Shown here: positions 6,298-15,425 of the stretch, in pieces
How the letters are laid out: every line of letters starts with the position of its first letter
How positions within the stretch are numbered: the first letter of the stretch is position 1
Assembly: GCA_028821635.1 (NCBI GenBank)
Contig: JAPPDO010000115.1
Coordinates: forward strand, 1 to 18,129
Direction of reading: 5' to 3'
From: Ekhidna sp.
GTDB taxonomy: Bacteria; Bacteroidota; Bacteroidia; Cytophagales; Cyclobacteriaceae
DNA: 18,129 nucleotides
The notes under the pieces: model-generated
The model's input: only the letters and a program-made list of their open reading frames with translations
Told to the model about the DNA's origin: nothing
Databases searched by the model: none
Program-made: the position numbers and the translations under genes

Positions 6298-7797
6298 TTA
6301 CCTCTTATTGGGGGTTATTCCAAATGCTTTCGCCGATTCGGGGATCTGTATGGCTCTTCTCGGGTCATCCTTAGGTAACACTATTGGGCTTCCATCTACA
6401 ATCCGGTGTTCTACCTCTATGTTGAAGCGTTTTACATCCAGCCATCTCAAACCCTCGTGATAAAACTCCCGACGTCGAAATTCGGCTATACCTTTTACAA
6501 AGGCGGCCTGCTCTTCATTCAAGCTATAAAAAGGAGAATATTCCTGTGCAGCATTTGGGTAGGTATTCATGATCATCTCCTTAGTTAATAGATCAGAACT
6601 CGGATCATAATTCTGTGTTTTAACAGAGAGAAAGGCAGTCAGGTCGTTCAGTGCATTATCAAAATCACTCAGCATAGCGTATGCCTCTGCTCTGTTGAGC
6701 AACACCTCTTCGGCAGTAAAATGCACCACTGATACAAAAGGGAATCCTGTTCCTGCTGAAATATTAATAATCCGGAAAAACTGTTCGTATTTCGGAAAAT
6801 TAAGGTTAAAATCAGTAGTTCCAAAGTTGAAGTAGGCCCATTCTTTTCCAAATGGATTTGTACTGGAGTTAGCAAAGAGCGAATTAAGCTTAGCTCTGGA
6901 TAGTGCGTATCTGTTGCCCCAAAAATTACGCTCATAAATAGAGGATGTCCACGTAATCAGCAGGTTGGATTCTTCCGATGCTGCTGAATAACTTACTGAA
7001 CGCTGAGCATAAGTAAGTGAAGTGAACGCTTGGGATGTGAAGTCTTTGAGAAGTGAAACGGGGTCTTCCTGAAGGACTTGATTTGCGTGTTCGATCACTT
7101 TACTCCATTCTGCCTTATACAGGTAAAAGCGTGCAGCAAAGGCATTGGCAGACTTGGTTGTAAAATGGAATTTAGGTTCTTCGTACTCATCGCCAACGAG
7201 CGGTAAGCCTTCTTCCAGGTCTGCCTCAATCCTGTCATAATTTTCCTTCAAAGAAGACCTCTCATACGAAACCACTGCATTTTTCTCCGCTTCCAACACA
7301 TAGGGTATTCCCAATTCTGTGTCTGCTGTACTGGGGTCGTAGCGCATACTAAAGAAGTTAGCTAACATGAAGTGAGCATAAGCACGCGCTACCAACGCCT
7401 CTCCTTTGAACTGGTCTAATTCAGGACCTCCTCCCCGATTCTCGACAGCCTCCAATCCATGATTAGCATGAGAAATAGCCAGATAGCTTTCCTCCCAGTA
7501 ATTAGTTGTTGTTTCACGACTAATATCCGCAGTAAAGTCTTCCCAGAGATATGCTTTGCGATTGACATCCCTATCTCTAGCGGCTCTGGGACCTCTGTCG
7601 TCAGCATTATCAGACATACTCTCGGCAAATTCAGCGTATTGAGCATCTACGTATGCTGTAGTTATCAGCTGTCCGATCTTCTCATCACTGTCTATCAAGG
7701 TCCGATTATCTTGAACTTCGTCAAGAAAGTTCTCACATGCTGATAAAGAGAAGGCGAGGATAACAAGCCAACTCATGTGAAGTGTCTTTGTTCTCAT
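6298..7797 (-). CDS. SusD/RagB family nutrient-binding outer membrane lipoprotein
   Basis: This is the surface lipoprotein that caps the SusC channel and binds the imported nutrient. The chosen start, ATG at 7797, gives the signal peptide MSWLVILAFSLSAC with the lipidated Cys at about residue 21, then ENFLDE. An upstream ATG at 7836 overlaps the SusC stop as ATGA; it would add 13 residues before the signal peptide, so I consider it less likely. Typical SusD features are a helical, TPR-like N-terminal half (NYWEESYLAISHANHGLEAVE, EALVARAYAHFMLANFF), LLNRAEAYAMLSDFDNALNDL, and the C-terminal hallmark FRRREFYHEGLRWLDVKRF. The length, about 499 residues, is normal. It lies directly downstream of its SusC partner. 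Confidence 0.95.
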   Translation of the reverse strand: MRTKTLHMSWLVILAFSLSACENFLDEVQDNRTLIDSDEKIGQLITTAYVDAQYAEFAESMSDNADDRGPRAARDRDVNRKAYLWEDFTADISRETTTNYWEESYLAISHANHGLEAVENRGGGPELDQFKGEALVARAYAHFMLANFFSMRYDPSTADTELGIPYVLEAEKNAVVSYERSSLKENYDRIEADLEEGLPLVGDEYEEPKFHFTTKSANAFAARFYLYKAEWSKVIEHANQVLQEDPVSLLKDFTSQAFTSLTYAQRSVSYSAASEESNLLITWTSSIYERNFWGNRYALSRAKLNSLFANSSTNPFGKEWAYFNFGTTDFNLNFPKYEQFFRIINISAGTGFPFVSVVHFTAEEVLLNRAEAYAMLSDFDNALNDLTAFLSVKTQNYDPSSDLLTKEMIMNTYPNAAQEYSPFYSLNEEQAAFVKGIAEFRRREFYHEGLRWLDVKRFNIEVEHRIVDGSPIVLPKDDPRRAIQIPESAKAFGITPNKR

Positions 7798-7832
7798 TTT
7801 CTGTAGTTTTAATTTATTATAAACAGTTAATT

Positions 7833-10800
7833 TCATATTCCAATGTTTAGTGTGAAGGTGTATTGTCTGGTAATAGGCTGTGCTACTCCTCCCGAGTTGT
7901 AAAACTCGGGGTCTACACCGTTGAGTTTATCATCAGAGTAGAGGAGAAGCGGGTTTTGCACCAATCCGGTAACGGATGCGCTCCTCATTCCTATTCTGCC
8001 AAGTAGATCTTTAGGCACATTGTAAGACAGGCTAATGGTTCTGACCCTGACAAAAGTGCCGTCTGCCACACGTTCTGTGGAGAAGTTGTATGCATTATAA
8101 GCCCTGTTTAATTCTGCATTTGGAATATCTTCCAGGAGCCGAGAATCAGGTATAACAGGAAAATTGGTTATCGCTTCGTCTCCCGGCAAAATCCACCTGT
8201 TTATAAAGTCCCTAGAGTACACCTGTAAATCATCCAAGGATGCTCCGTTCTGAAACACGGCCGGCAACCGAATCTTATTCCCGCCGGAGGCAGTGATGAA
8301 GATATCAAGTGACCAGTTTTTGTAAGCAAATGAATTTTGTAAGCCCAGCGTTTTGTTGGGGTCTGTGGGTCCTTCGTATTTTAGATAAGACAGCAAGCCT
8401 CCCGGTATTCCTTCTTCTTGATTGGCTTCAATTTCCACGCCGGTATCTTGGAAATCAATACCAAAGATTTTATCATCTTCGGGGATGTCATAAGTAGGCA
8501 ATCCTCGGCCATCAAGGCCGGTAAATTGTAATGAAAAAAGCGAATTCCTAGGGAATCCAATGAAGCTGGCACCTGTATCATCAGTAGCATTCAAAACATT
8601 AGGCAGCCCTTGTATTTTAGTGATTTCCTGATCAAAAATAGAGCCATTGAGCGTTGTACTCCATCGAAAATCTCCTCTCTGCATGTTAGTACGAATCTGA
8701 ACTTCTAATCCTTTGGTTACCATGTCTGCATTGTTGATGAACTTAAATAGCTCACCGCCCACACCGGACTGTTGCACAACGTCAAACAGGTCGAAGCCAT
8801 CTCTTCGGTAGGCATCTACTGTAATATTCAAACTATTCTGGAATAAACCTAAATCTAAGCCCAGATTGATTTCATACTGCTTTTCCCATGTAAGATCATC
8901 ATTTTGAAGTTCATTAATACGAATTGCAGTTTCTCTATCACTGGACAGGAGCCTGTCGGTAACGTAAAAGTTAAAAACCGGAAGGGTATTCGTTGCCGGA
9001 CCCGTATTGGCTGTCAATCCATAAGAAGCCCGAACTGCAAAGGTTGTAACAGGCTTAACATCTTTGAGAAATGTCTCTTCTTTAGCATTCCACTTTCCAC
9101 TAAAAGTATAGGTTGGTGTCCATCTTACCTTTCCATCTTTAAGTCCCTGTCGGTTAGATGCATTCAAATTACCCGTGAAAGAGATGAAGTATTTACCATC
9201 AAGCCCATAAGTAACCCGGGAGAAGTAACTCACCGTTCGCTCCCTAGTTACTCCCAATCCATAGTAGTCTAAACCTTCGTTAACGGTCTTGGCTATTATA
9301 TCCGGGTTTATCCTAGGGATGAATCCTCCCTGATAGAGCAACCCGTAGCCTGTGAATCCCGTCTCTTCTCTGTCTACATATCTCATTTCCTGTCCTATGA
9401 ATACATCTAAATCATGTCTCAGGTTAAATGTGTTAGAAAAGTTGAGTGTATTCCTAAGGTAAAAGTTTCTTAAAAAGTTGGTATTTTGAATAAAAATACC
9501 TCCTTCCGGCAAAACAACGACTGGCGGGCGTGTTGGGTTCTCCGGATCATCAAATAAAAACGGATTAGCATCACGTATAATAGTCGTTTCTGCTGATCTG
9601 TAAGCTGCGGCCACATTGCTGTTATCTGTTATGTTATGCTCACTTACACTGTTGGCATACCTAATAGCTCCTGTGAAAGCATACTTCAACTTATCATCAA
9701 ATAAAGGAACTGAAAAATCAGTTTGAAATTTTATGTCCTGCACCTTTAGGTCAATAAAGTTATTTTCGGATTCATTAAGAATGTTTAATGGCGCATAGTT
9801 ATAGGTGTAATATTCTAATTCTCCGCTATCATTTCTTGGCCGAAGGGTTCTGCTGGTGTTCAGCGCATAGGAATAAGGATTAATGTCAAAATCCCTTGAT
9901 ACGGTTCCGAAAACATCATCACTTTGCCTGTTAAAGGATCCGGGAGCCAACTGCCTGCGGTAAGACCCAAGCAGAGAAAAAGTGAGCGATGCCTTCTCCT
10001 TGATGAAGAGTGTATTTCTAAGATTGAGGGTCAGTCTGTCTACATTATCGCTAATCGTCCATCCTGCATCCTTGTACAGGCCGACGGAACCGTAAAAAAG
10101 ATTATCTCCACCTCCCCCTGACAGGCTTATCGTATGATTCTGAATAAGTGAGCGTTGTTTAAACAACTCATCAAACCAATCTGTATTTGCACGTTCATAC
10201 GTTGACAAAAACTCATCTCTTCCCTGTGGAGTATTAGCCACTTCATAGGTCCCAGTATTCGGATCGTAATTGTTTAGTGCGTTGCTTAATATTCCATAAA
10301 CACCGCTGTATCGACTCTGCGATAAAGTCGTATAATCCAGCCGTCCTTTACGCTCAAGTTCTTTGAGAATACTCATGTTTTCTTTGGAGTTTAGAATGTC
10401 TGCTTCTGCATAAGTAGGAACATCTCGCACAGTAAATTCACCTGAATAGTTTACTTGGAGGGGCTGATTTCGCTTGCCTCGCTTGGTAGTAATTACAATT
10501 ACACCATTTAACGATCGTGAACCATACAAAGCAGTAGCTGAGGCATCCCTTAATATTTCAAGACTTTCGATGTCATTGGGATTCAACCCTGCCACCGCAG
10601 ACCCGATGAGGGTGTTAACATTGCCTGAGACCAAATCATCAAAAGACAAATTAATCAAATCTTCCTGAACTACTCCGTCAATTACCCACAGCGGCCTTCC
10701 ATCACCCTGAATAGAAGATGATCCACGAATAGTAATTCTCGGCCCTGCCCCGAAAGCACCAGACACACTTTGGACATTTACACCGGCAGCCTTTCCTTGC

Positions 10801-11216
10801 AACATTTGAGAGACATCTCCAATACCGTCTATATCCACTTCTTCAGCAGTCAAAGATTGCGAAGCACCTGTATACAAACGCTTAGAGATGTCCCCATAAC
10901 CTGTTACAACCACCTGCTCCAGTTCTGAGACTGCGGATGTCAAAATAATATCAATAGTAGTTCTTGATCCCACAATGGCTTCCTGTGGCTCAAAACCTAC
11001 ATAGGAAAACACAAGTGTTGCTCCGTCATCAACTGACAAGCGATAATTGCCATCTAAATCTGTCTGGCTGCCTGTCGTTGTACCTTTTACAATAACGTTT
11101 ACGCCTGGCAAAGGCTCACCCGTATCATCGGTAATTTTACCGGATACTGTTTTTTGTGCCATCACAGTGAAAAGAAATGTGATGAACACAAGTCCAAAAA
11201 GTAAAAATTTATTCAT
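7833..11216 (-). CDS. SusC/RagA family TonB-linked outer membrane receptor
   Basis: This is a TonB-dependent transporter forming the outer-membrane channel of a SusCD pair. From ATG at 11216 it has a signal peptide (MNKFLLFGLVFITFLFTVMAQ) and a carboxypeptidase-regulatory-like domain (about residues 22-95: VSGKITDDTGEPLPGVNVIV, LDGNYRL, FSYVGFEPQE). A TonB-box-like segment, LEQVVVTGYG, follows, then the plug (MLQGKAAGVNVQS, ITIRGSSSI, PLWVIDGV, LRDASATALYGSRSLNGVI) and a long beta-barrel ending FTLNIGI. The length, 1127 residues, is typical. Another in-frame ATG lies at 11243 but precedes the natural signal peptide start. It is the first gene of the locus. I see no adjacent sigma/anti-sigma or hybrid two-component regulator, so the inducer cannot be guessed. 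Confidence 0.95.
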   Translation of the reverse strand: MNKFLLFGLVFITFLFTVMAQKTVSGKITDDTGEPLPGVNVIVKGTTTGSQTDLDGNYRLSVDDGATLVFSYVGFEPQEAIVGSRTTIDIILTSAVSELEQVVVTGYGDISKRLYTGASQSLTAEEVDIDGIGDVSQMLQGKAAGVNVQSVSGAFGAGPRITIRGSSSIQGDGRPLWVIDGVVQEDLINLSFDDLVSGNVNTLIGSAVAGLNPNDIESLEILRDASATALYGSRSLNGVIVITTKRGKRNQPLQVNYSGEFTVRDVPTYAEADILNSKENMSILKELERKGRLDYTTLSQSRYSGVYGILSNALNNYDPNTGTYEVANTPQGRDEFLSTYERANTDWFDELFKQRSLIQNHTISLSGGGGDNLFYGSVGLYKDAGWTISDNVDRLTLNLRNTLFIKEKASLTFSLLGSYRRQLAPGSFNRQSDDVFGTVSRDFDINPYSYALNTSRTLRPRNDSGELEYYTYNYAPLNILNESENNFIDLKVQDIKFQTDFSVPLFDDKLKYAFTGAIRYANSVSEHNITDNSNVAAAYRSAETTIIRDANPFLFDDPENPTRPPVVVLPEGGIFIQNTNFLRNFYLRNTLNFSNTFNLRHDLDVFIGQEMRYVDREETGFTGYGLLYQGGFIPRINPDIIAKTVNEGLDYYGLGVTRERTVSYFSRVTYGLDGKYFISFTGNLNASNRQGLKDGKVRWTPTYTFSGKWNAKEETFLKDVKPVTTFAVRASYGLTANTGPATNTLPVFNFYVTDRLLSSDRETAIRINELQNDDLTWEKQYEINLGLDLGLFQNSLNITVDAYRRDGFDLFDVVQQSGVGGELFKFINNADMVTKGLEVQIRTNMQRGDFRWSTTLNGSIFDQEITKIQGLPNVLNATDDTGASFIGFPRNSLFSLQFTGLDGRGLPTYDIPEDDKIFGIDFQDTGVEIEANQEEGIPGGLLSYLKYEGPTDPNKTLGLQNSFAYKNWSLDIFITASGGNKIRLPAVFQNGASLDDLQVYSRDFINRWILPGDEAITNFPVIPDSRLLEDIPNAELNRAYNAYNFSTERVADGTFVRVRTISLSYNVPKDLLGRIGMRSASVTGLVQNPLLLYSDDKLNGVDPEFYNSGGVAQPITRQYTFTLNIGI

Positions 11217-11489
11217 CTGATTTATAATTAATTCGTTGTGCATTATGATTTAAGATGCAAAATAGAATATACAACACGTTTAAGCCGTAAATATAAAGAA
11301 TAATTTTGAATTGCTTTAAATGATTTTTCATGTAAATAAAATTTGCACAACTCAAATAAAACTTGGCTTTGTATAATGATAAGTAATACCGTACAATGAT
11401 GGTAAAGAGTAATACATGCTAAATTTGAATAATTTTTCTGTTAAAATTGTGTTCGTATTAACGGCATTTACTCTAAAACACTATCACAA
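11217..11489. promoter_or_regulatory. Divergent promoter region between susC and the mutL operon
   Basis: This A/T-rich spacer separates the SusCD locus (-) from the mutL operon (+). On the plus strand TAAATTTG at 11420-11427 matches the Bacteroidota -7 consensus TAnnTTTG exactly. Transcription would start about 55 bases before the ATG at 11490, although no clear TTG at -33 precedes it. On the minus strand only weak candidates appear, such as TATATTTA near 11286-11293. No repeat, hairpin of note or small gene was seen. Confidence 0.45.
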
Positions 11490-11828
11490 ATGCGATTTCT
11501 TTTCAGAATACCTAAACATCAACAGTTTCACATTGAGCCTCGCTATTATGACCCGGTAAAAGAAGAGGTAAAGGAAAGAACTGAACGCATAAAATTACAG
11601 ATGGAGGATAACAGACATGGAGACTACTACGGTAAAAAAATTGAGTTTAAACGAAGGACAACATCAACTTCCGGTACATCACTCCTTCAGTTAGGAATAG
11701 CAGCGGTGCTAGGAGTTTTAATGGCCGGTTGGCTGTATATCGGAAATGAAATATTTTATTATGCAGTTTGGATTGCTCCCCCTCTTTATCTTTTTTATCG
11801 ACTCAAAAATTTCATTAGGTCCAAATGA
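11490..11828 (+). CDS. Small conserved membrane protein encoded upstream of mutL
   Basis: The protein has 112 residues. The N-terminal half is soluble and charged (PKHQQFHIEPRYYDPVKEEV, then KERTERIKLQMEDNRHGDYY and a basic stretch). The C-terminal half has two hydrophobic segments, about residues 68-84 (LLQLGIAAVLGVLMAGWLY) and 88-104 (FYYAVWIAPPLYLFYRL), followed by a basic tail. The 'F.I.PRYYDP.KE' opening is a pattern I associate with small uncharacterised Bacteroidota proteins, but I cannot assign a function. Its stop overlaps the mutL start by 4 bp (ATGA), so the two are probably translationally coupled. It is preceded by a good TAnnTTTG box. Confidence 0.8.
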   Translation: MRFLFRIPKHQQFHIEPRYYDPVKEEVKERTERIKLQMEDNRHGDYYGKKIEFKRRTTSTSGTSLLQLGIAAVLGVLMAGWLYIGNEIFYYAVWIAPPLYLFYRLKNFIRSK

Positions 11829-13645
11829 GTGATGTCATCCATTTATTACCGGACAGCATCGCTAATCAGATTGCTGCGGGGGAGGTGGTTCAGCGGCCGG
11901 CATCGGTAGTAAAGGAAATGCTGGAAAATAGCATTGATGCAGGTGCCTCTAACATCAAACTAATTGTAAAAGATGCCGGGAAATCGTTGATACAAGTAAT
12001 AGATAATGGTAAAGGCATGAGTATGACTGATGCACGAATGAGTTTTGAGCGTCATGCCACTTCAAAGATCAGCACTTCGGAAGATCTTTTCAAAATAAAA
12101 ACGCTGGGGTTTCGAGGAGAGGCCATGGCATCAATCGCTGCCGTTGCTCAGGTAGACTTGAAAACAAAACAAGCATCAGATGAACTTGGAACACATGTTA
12201 TCATTGAGTCAACCGAGATTAAATCGCAGGAGCCCATTTCTACTACAAAGGGAACCTCAGTTTGTGTTCGGAATCTATTCTATAATGTGCCTGCAAGAAG
12301 AGGTTTTTTAAAATCCAATCCTGTAGAGCTAAGGCACATTATAGATGAATTTCAGCGAGCTGCGCTGGCTAATCCTGAAGTGAGTTTTACTTTTGTTCAA
12401 AATGATTTGGAAACCTTCAATCTCGAGGGGGGGAAACTAAGCAAACGTATCGTACAACTCTTTGGAAAGAATTATCAACAACAACTTATCCCCTGCGCAG
12501 AAGAAACAGACTTGGTGAAAATTATGGGGTACATCGGGAAACCGGAGCATTCAAAGAAAACGCGGGGAGAACAATTCTTCTTCATCAATCATCGGTTTAT
12601 CAAAAACAGCTATCTCAACCACGCAATAATTAAGGCATACGAAGGGGTGTTGAAAGAGGACTACTTCCCTTTTTACACTATCTTTATAGAAATTGATCCA
12701 ATACACGTAGATATTAACGTTCATCCCACAAAAACAGAGGTAAAGTTTGATGATGACCGAATGCTTTATGGAATTATCAATTCAGGGGTAAGGCAAGCCC
12801 TCGCTTCTTACAACGTAACGCCTTCATTAGACTTTTCCTCAGATGTTAGCTTCACTCATCTCAACCTTCAACGGGAAAGCAGTACCACTACTTCTAAAAA
12901 AGATCGGGATTACAGTTCTTTCAAAAATCTTGAAAACACCCGAGAACGACTGGAGAAATTAAACGAACTCTATGCCTCTGTTTCACAAGAAGAGACTGCT
13001 TCAACTCAGGAAGCAGAGAAAGAGAGAGTCACTGAAACAGTTTTTTCGAGTGCTATCAATGAAGCTCCCCAACCCAAAGAAGAACGGTCTACTTATCACC
13101 TTCATGACAAATACCTGCTTCGTCAAGTAAAGAGTGGAATGATGGTTCTTGACAAGACTGCAGCCTTGGAGCGCATACTTTTTGAGCAGTACCAGAGGTC
13201 AATGCGGTCAAAATCCGGCACTTCACAATCTTGCATGTTTCCTCAGCAAATTTTACTCAACCATTCCGATTTTTCGTTGGTTCAGGAAATGAAAAATGAA
13301 ATCAATCAGTTAGGTTTTGAGTTTGAAGCAGCAGGACAAGCGATGATCATAATTCAGGGAGTTCCTTCGGAGTTAGCACCATGCAATGAAAAAGACGTAT
13401 TTGAAGGTCTGATAGAACAGCTTAAACACAATGCTCAAAAACTGGATATACCGAAGGATGAAAGTTTAGCAAGAGCACTGGCGAAGCGTACAGCCGGAGC
13501 TAAATGCGGCACATTGAAAGTAGAGGAGACGGATCATCTGATAGATAAACTTTTTGCTTGTGAACAGCCAAACTTCACTCCGGAGGGAAATCCTACCTAT
13601 GTTTGGGTTAGCTTAGAACAAATAAACGGATGGTTTAAAAAATAG
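11825..13645 (+). CDS. mutL: DNA mismatch repair protein MutL
   Basis: This GHKL ATPase links MutS mismatch recognition to strand processing. The N-terminal ATP-binding motifs are complete: LLPDSIANQIAAGEVVQRPA, KEMLENSIDAGA (about 30-40), DNGKGM (60-65), RHATSKI (about 76-82) and GFRGEAMASI (about 95-104). The transducer domain has HPTKTEVKF. A low-complexity Ser/Thr/Glu/Lys linker (about 340-420) separates the C-terminal dimerisation domain. That domain does not carry the endonuclease motifs of most non-enteric MutL proteins: the DQHA-x2-E-x4-E site reads DKTAALERILFE (443-454), the A-C-x-x-x-x-(K/R)-A site reads AKRTAGAK (553-560), and CPHGRP reads FTPEGNP (584-590). At 606 residues it is full length. 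ATPase and clamp functions should be intact; nicking activity probably is not. Confidence 0.95.
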   Translation: MSDVIHLLPDSIANQIAAGEVVQRPASVVKEMLENSIDAGASNIKLIVKDAGKSLIQVIDNGKGMSMTDARMSFERHATSKISTSEDLFKIKTLGFRGEAMASIAAVAQVDLKTKQASDELGTHVIIESTEIKSQEPISTTKGTSVCVRNLFYNVPARRGFLKSNPVELRHIIDEFQRAALANPEVSFTFVQNDLETFNLEGGKLSKRIVQLFGKNYQQQLIPCAEETDLVKIMGYIGKPEHSKKTRGEQFFFINHRFIKNSYLNHAIIKAYEGVLKEDYFPFYTIFIEIDPIHVDINVHPTKTEVKFDDDRMLYGIINSGVRQALASYNVTPSLDFSSDVSFTHLNLQRESSTTTSKKDRDYSSFKNLENTRERLEKLNELYASVSQEETASTQEAEKERVTETVFSSAINEAPQPKEERSTYHLHDKYLLRQVKSGMMVLDKTAALERILFEQYQRSMRSKSGTSQSCMFPQQILLNHSDFSLVQEMKNEINQLGFEFEAAGQAMIIIQGVPSELAPCNEKDVFEGLIEQLKHNAQKLDIPKDESLARALAKRTAGAKCGTLKVEETDHLIDKLFACEQPNFTPEGNPTYVWVSLEQINGWFKK

Positions 13646-13655
13646 AAAAGTAAAA

Positions 13656-14456
13656 GTGTTTAGACGACTCACGCCCGCGGCAAAAAATATATTGATAATA
13701 AACGTAGCGATCTTTTGTTTAAGTTCGCTTTTGAGACTGCCGCTTTCCGAAATTTTTGGGCTCAGGGTCTTCTTCTCTTCTGAGTTCACACCCTATCAGT
13801 TTATCACCTACATGTGGTTACATGGAGGAGTATGGCATTTGATTGGTAATATGATCGCCGTATTAGTGTTTGCCCCGATGCTGGAAATGGTCTGGGGTTC
13901 CAGGCGATTCGTAATCTTTTATTTGGTTTGTGGGATAGGTGCCGGTTTGCTTTATGGGGTGGCTGATGCTGTTGAAAAATATCCTTTTAAATCTAGAGCT
14001 GAAGCTTACCTGAACGATCCTAATCCTGACGATTTTTATCAATTGGCTGTGAAAGCAAAATCAGTTGGTTTGTCTGAAGCCTACATAGATTTCTTAGGTG
14101 AGCTATCCGACAGTTATTACAAAAATAAGGATTATGAAAATCGAACCGTAGAAGAGATTCGAGACATTTATAATCTGGTAATTACAAATGGAAACATGAT
14201 AGGTGCCTCCGGAGCCGTCTTTGGCATTCTCTTTGCCTTTGCCTTTCTTTTCCCAAACACAGAGTTGTTTTTACTTTTTCCTCCCATACCCATTAAAGCC
14301 AAATACCTCGTTTTTTTCTATGCAATGTATGAACTTTATGCTGAGTTTACCCGCACTTCTGGGGATAACGTAGCACACTTAGCGCATTTGAGTGGAATGC
14401 TGATTGCTTTTATTTTGCTAAAACTTTGGGGAAACGATACACGAAGATTCTATTAA
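13656..14456 (+). CDS. Rhomboid family intramembrane serine protease (first of two)
   Basis: This is a polytopic inner-membrane protease of 266 residues that cuts transmembrane helices within the bilayer. The start is GTG at 13656, 10 bases after the mutL stop. Family features are HGGVWHLIGNM in the second helix (oxyanion His and Asn), GASGAVFG with the catalytic Ser at about 185, and AHLAHLSGM with the catalytic His at about 244. Between the third helix and the catalytic-serine helix lies an unusually long hydrophilic insert of about 70 residues (roughly 108-178, rich in D, E, K and Y). It must form a loop or small extramembrane domain. The core has six membrane segments. The substrate is unknown. 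Confidence 0.92.
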   Translation: MFRRLTPAAKNILIINVAIFCLSSLLRLPLSEIFGLRVFFSSEFTPYQFITYMWLHGGVWHLIGNMIAVLVFAPMLEMVWGSRRFVIFYLVCGIGAGLLYGVADAVEKYPFKSRAEAYLNDPNPDDFYQLAVKAKSVGLSEAYIDFLGELSDSYYKNKDYENRTVEEIRDIYNLVITNGNMIGASGAVFGILFAFAFLFPNTELFLLFPPIPIKAKYLVFFYAMYELYAEFTRTSGDNVAHLAHLSGMLIAFILLKLWGNDTRRFY

Positions 14457-14460
14457 TATC

Positions 14461-15354
14461 ATGAACAGAGGAATTTTAGACGACTTCAAAAATGCCTGGG
14501 ACAAGCCGAATAACGCAGTAGCACAGATCATCCTGCTAAACGTCATCATGTTTATATTTACAGGTGTTCTCCTGATTATCGGCTTCGGAGAATATACTCG
14601 CTCCTGGTTAGGGGTGCCCTCCAACTTGGGAATTTTAATTATCAGACCCTGGACTTTGATTACACACGCATTTGTGCACGCCGACTTTTTCCACATTCTC
14701 TTCAATATGCTTTGGTTCTACTGGTTTGGTCGAATCATTCAGGAGTTTTTAGGAAGCGATAAAGTGATTGCAGTTTTCACAATGGGCGTTCTGGGAGGCA
14801 TCCTTGCCTTTTTGGGAGCCTATAACATTATTCCCAGATTCAATGAAGTAGCACAAATAGCGACGATTGTTGGAGCTAGTGCCGGGGTTACTGCGGCAGT
14901 AATCGGTGCAGCCGTTTACTTTCCCAATTACACCATGTTTTTGATGTTTATCGGTCCTGTGAAAATCAAATACATCGCCTTAGTTTCTGTCTTTCTCAGT
15001 CTGATAGGGACTAGAGGCACTATCAATCCCGGAGGAGAATTTGCTCACCTTGGAGGTGCATTGATGGGTTGGCTTTATATGAGCCAATTAAAACAAGGCA
15101 ACGACATTGGAGGGTGGATAACTTCTTCAATCAAATTCGTAAAAAGCCTGTTTAAGCCACAACCCAAGATTAAAGTAACCCATCGTGCCGGAAACAGAAG
15201 ACCTTCTCAGAAGGCCGCCAGAAAAACTAAATCATCAGATAGCTCAACCTCGCAATCAGAGATTGATGCTATCCTTGATAAGATTTCAGACAAGGGTTAC
15301 GAAAGCCTTACAAAAGCTGAGAAGCAAAAACTTTTCAATGCCAGTAAAAAGTGA
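14461..15354 (+). CDS. Rhomboid family intramembrane serine protease (second of two)
   Basis: This is a second rhomboid protease of 297 residues, starting 4 bases after the stop of the first. Motifs are HADFFHILFNMLWFYWFG (helix 2 His/Asn), GASAGVTAAV with the catalytic Ser at about 140, and FAHLGGALMG with the catalytic His at about 196. Unlike its neighbour it lacks the long insert. It instead has a C-terminal cytosolic tail of about 80 residues that is basic and Ser-rich (HRAGNRRPSQKAARKTK..). The tail ends in a short charged helix (EIDAILDKISDKGYESLTK..) of the type seen at the end of many Bacteroidota rhomboids. The two proteins are too different to be a recent duplication. The gene is the last of the mutL operon; about 70 bases later the IS relic begins. 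Confidence 0.92.
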   Translation: MNRGILDDFKNAWDKPNNAVAQIILLNVIMFIFTGVLLIIGFGEYTRSWLGVPSNLGILIIRPWTLITHAFVHADFFHILFNMLWFYWFGRIIQEFLGSDKVIAVFTMGVLGGILAFLGAYNIIPRFNEVAQIATIVGASAGVTAAVIGAAVYFPNYTMFLMFIGPVKIKYIALVSVFLSLIGTRGTINPGGEFAHLGGALMGWLYMSQLKQGNDIGGWITSSIKFVKSLFKPQPKIKVTHRAGNRRPSQKAARKTKSSDSSTSQSEIDAILDKISDKGYESLTKAEKQKLFNASKK

Positions 15355-15425
15355 CTGATATTTTGATTTTCAAATCGCCTTGAAATAATAAATTACTTTT
15401 CTAGTTTGACTTGGAGCTAATCCCA

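Noticed and set aside
8904..9272. A 122-codon plus-strand frame within the susC gene
   Set aside because: It is an antisense frame inside a clear TonB-dependent receptor, with no start-site or promoter signal of its own.
14418..14705. A 95-codon minus-strand frame across the junction of the two rhomboids
   Set aside because: It is antisense to two well-supported genes and has no independent signal.
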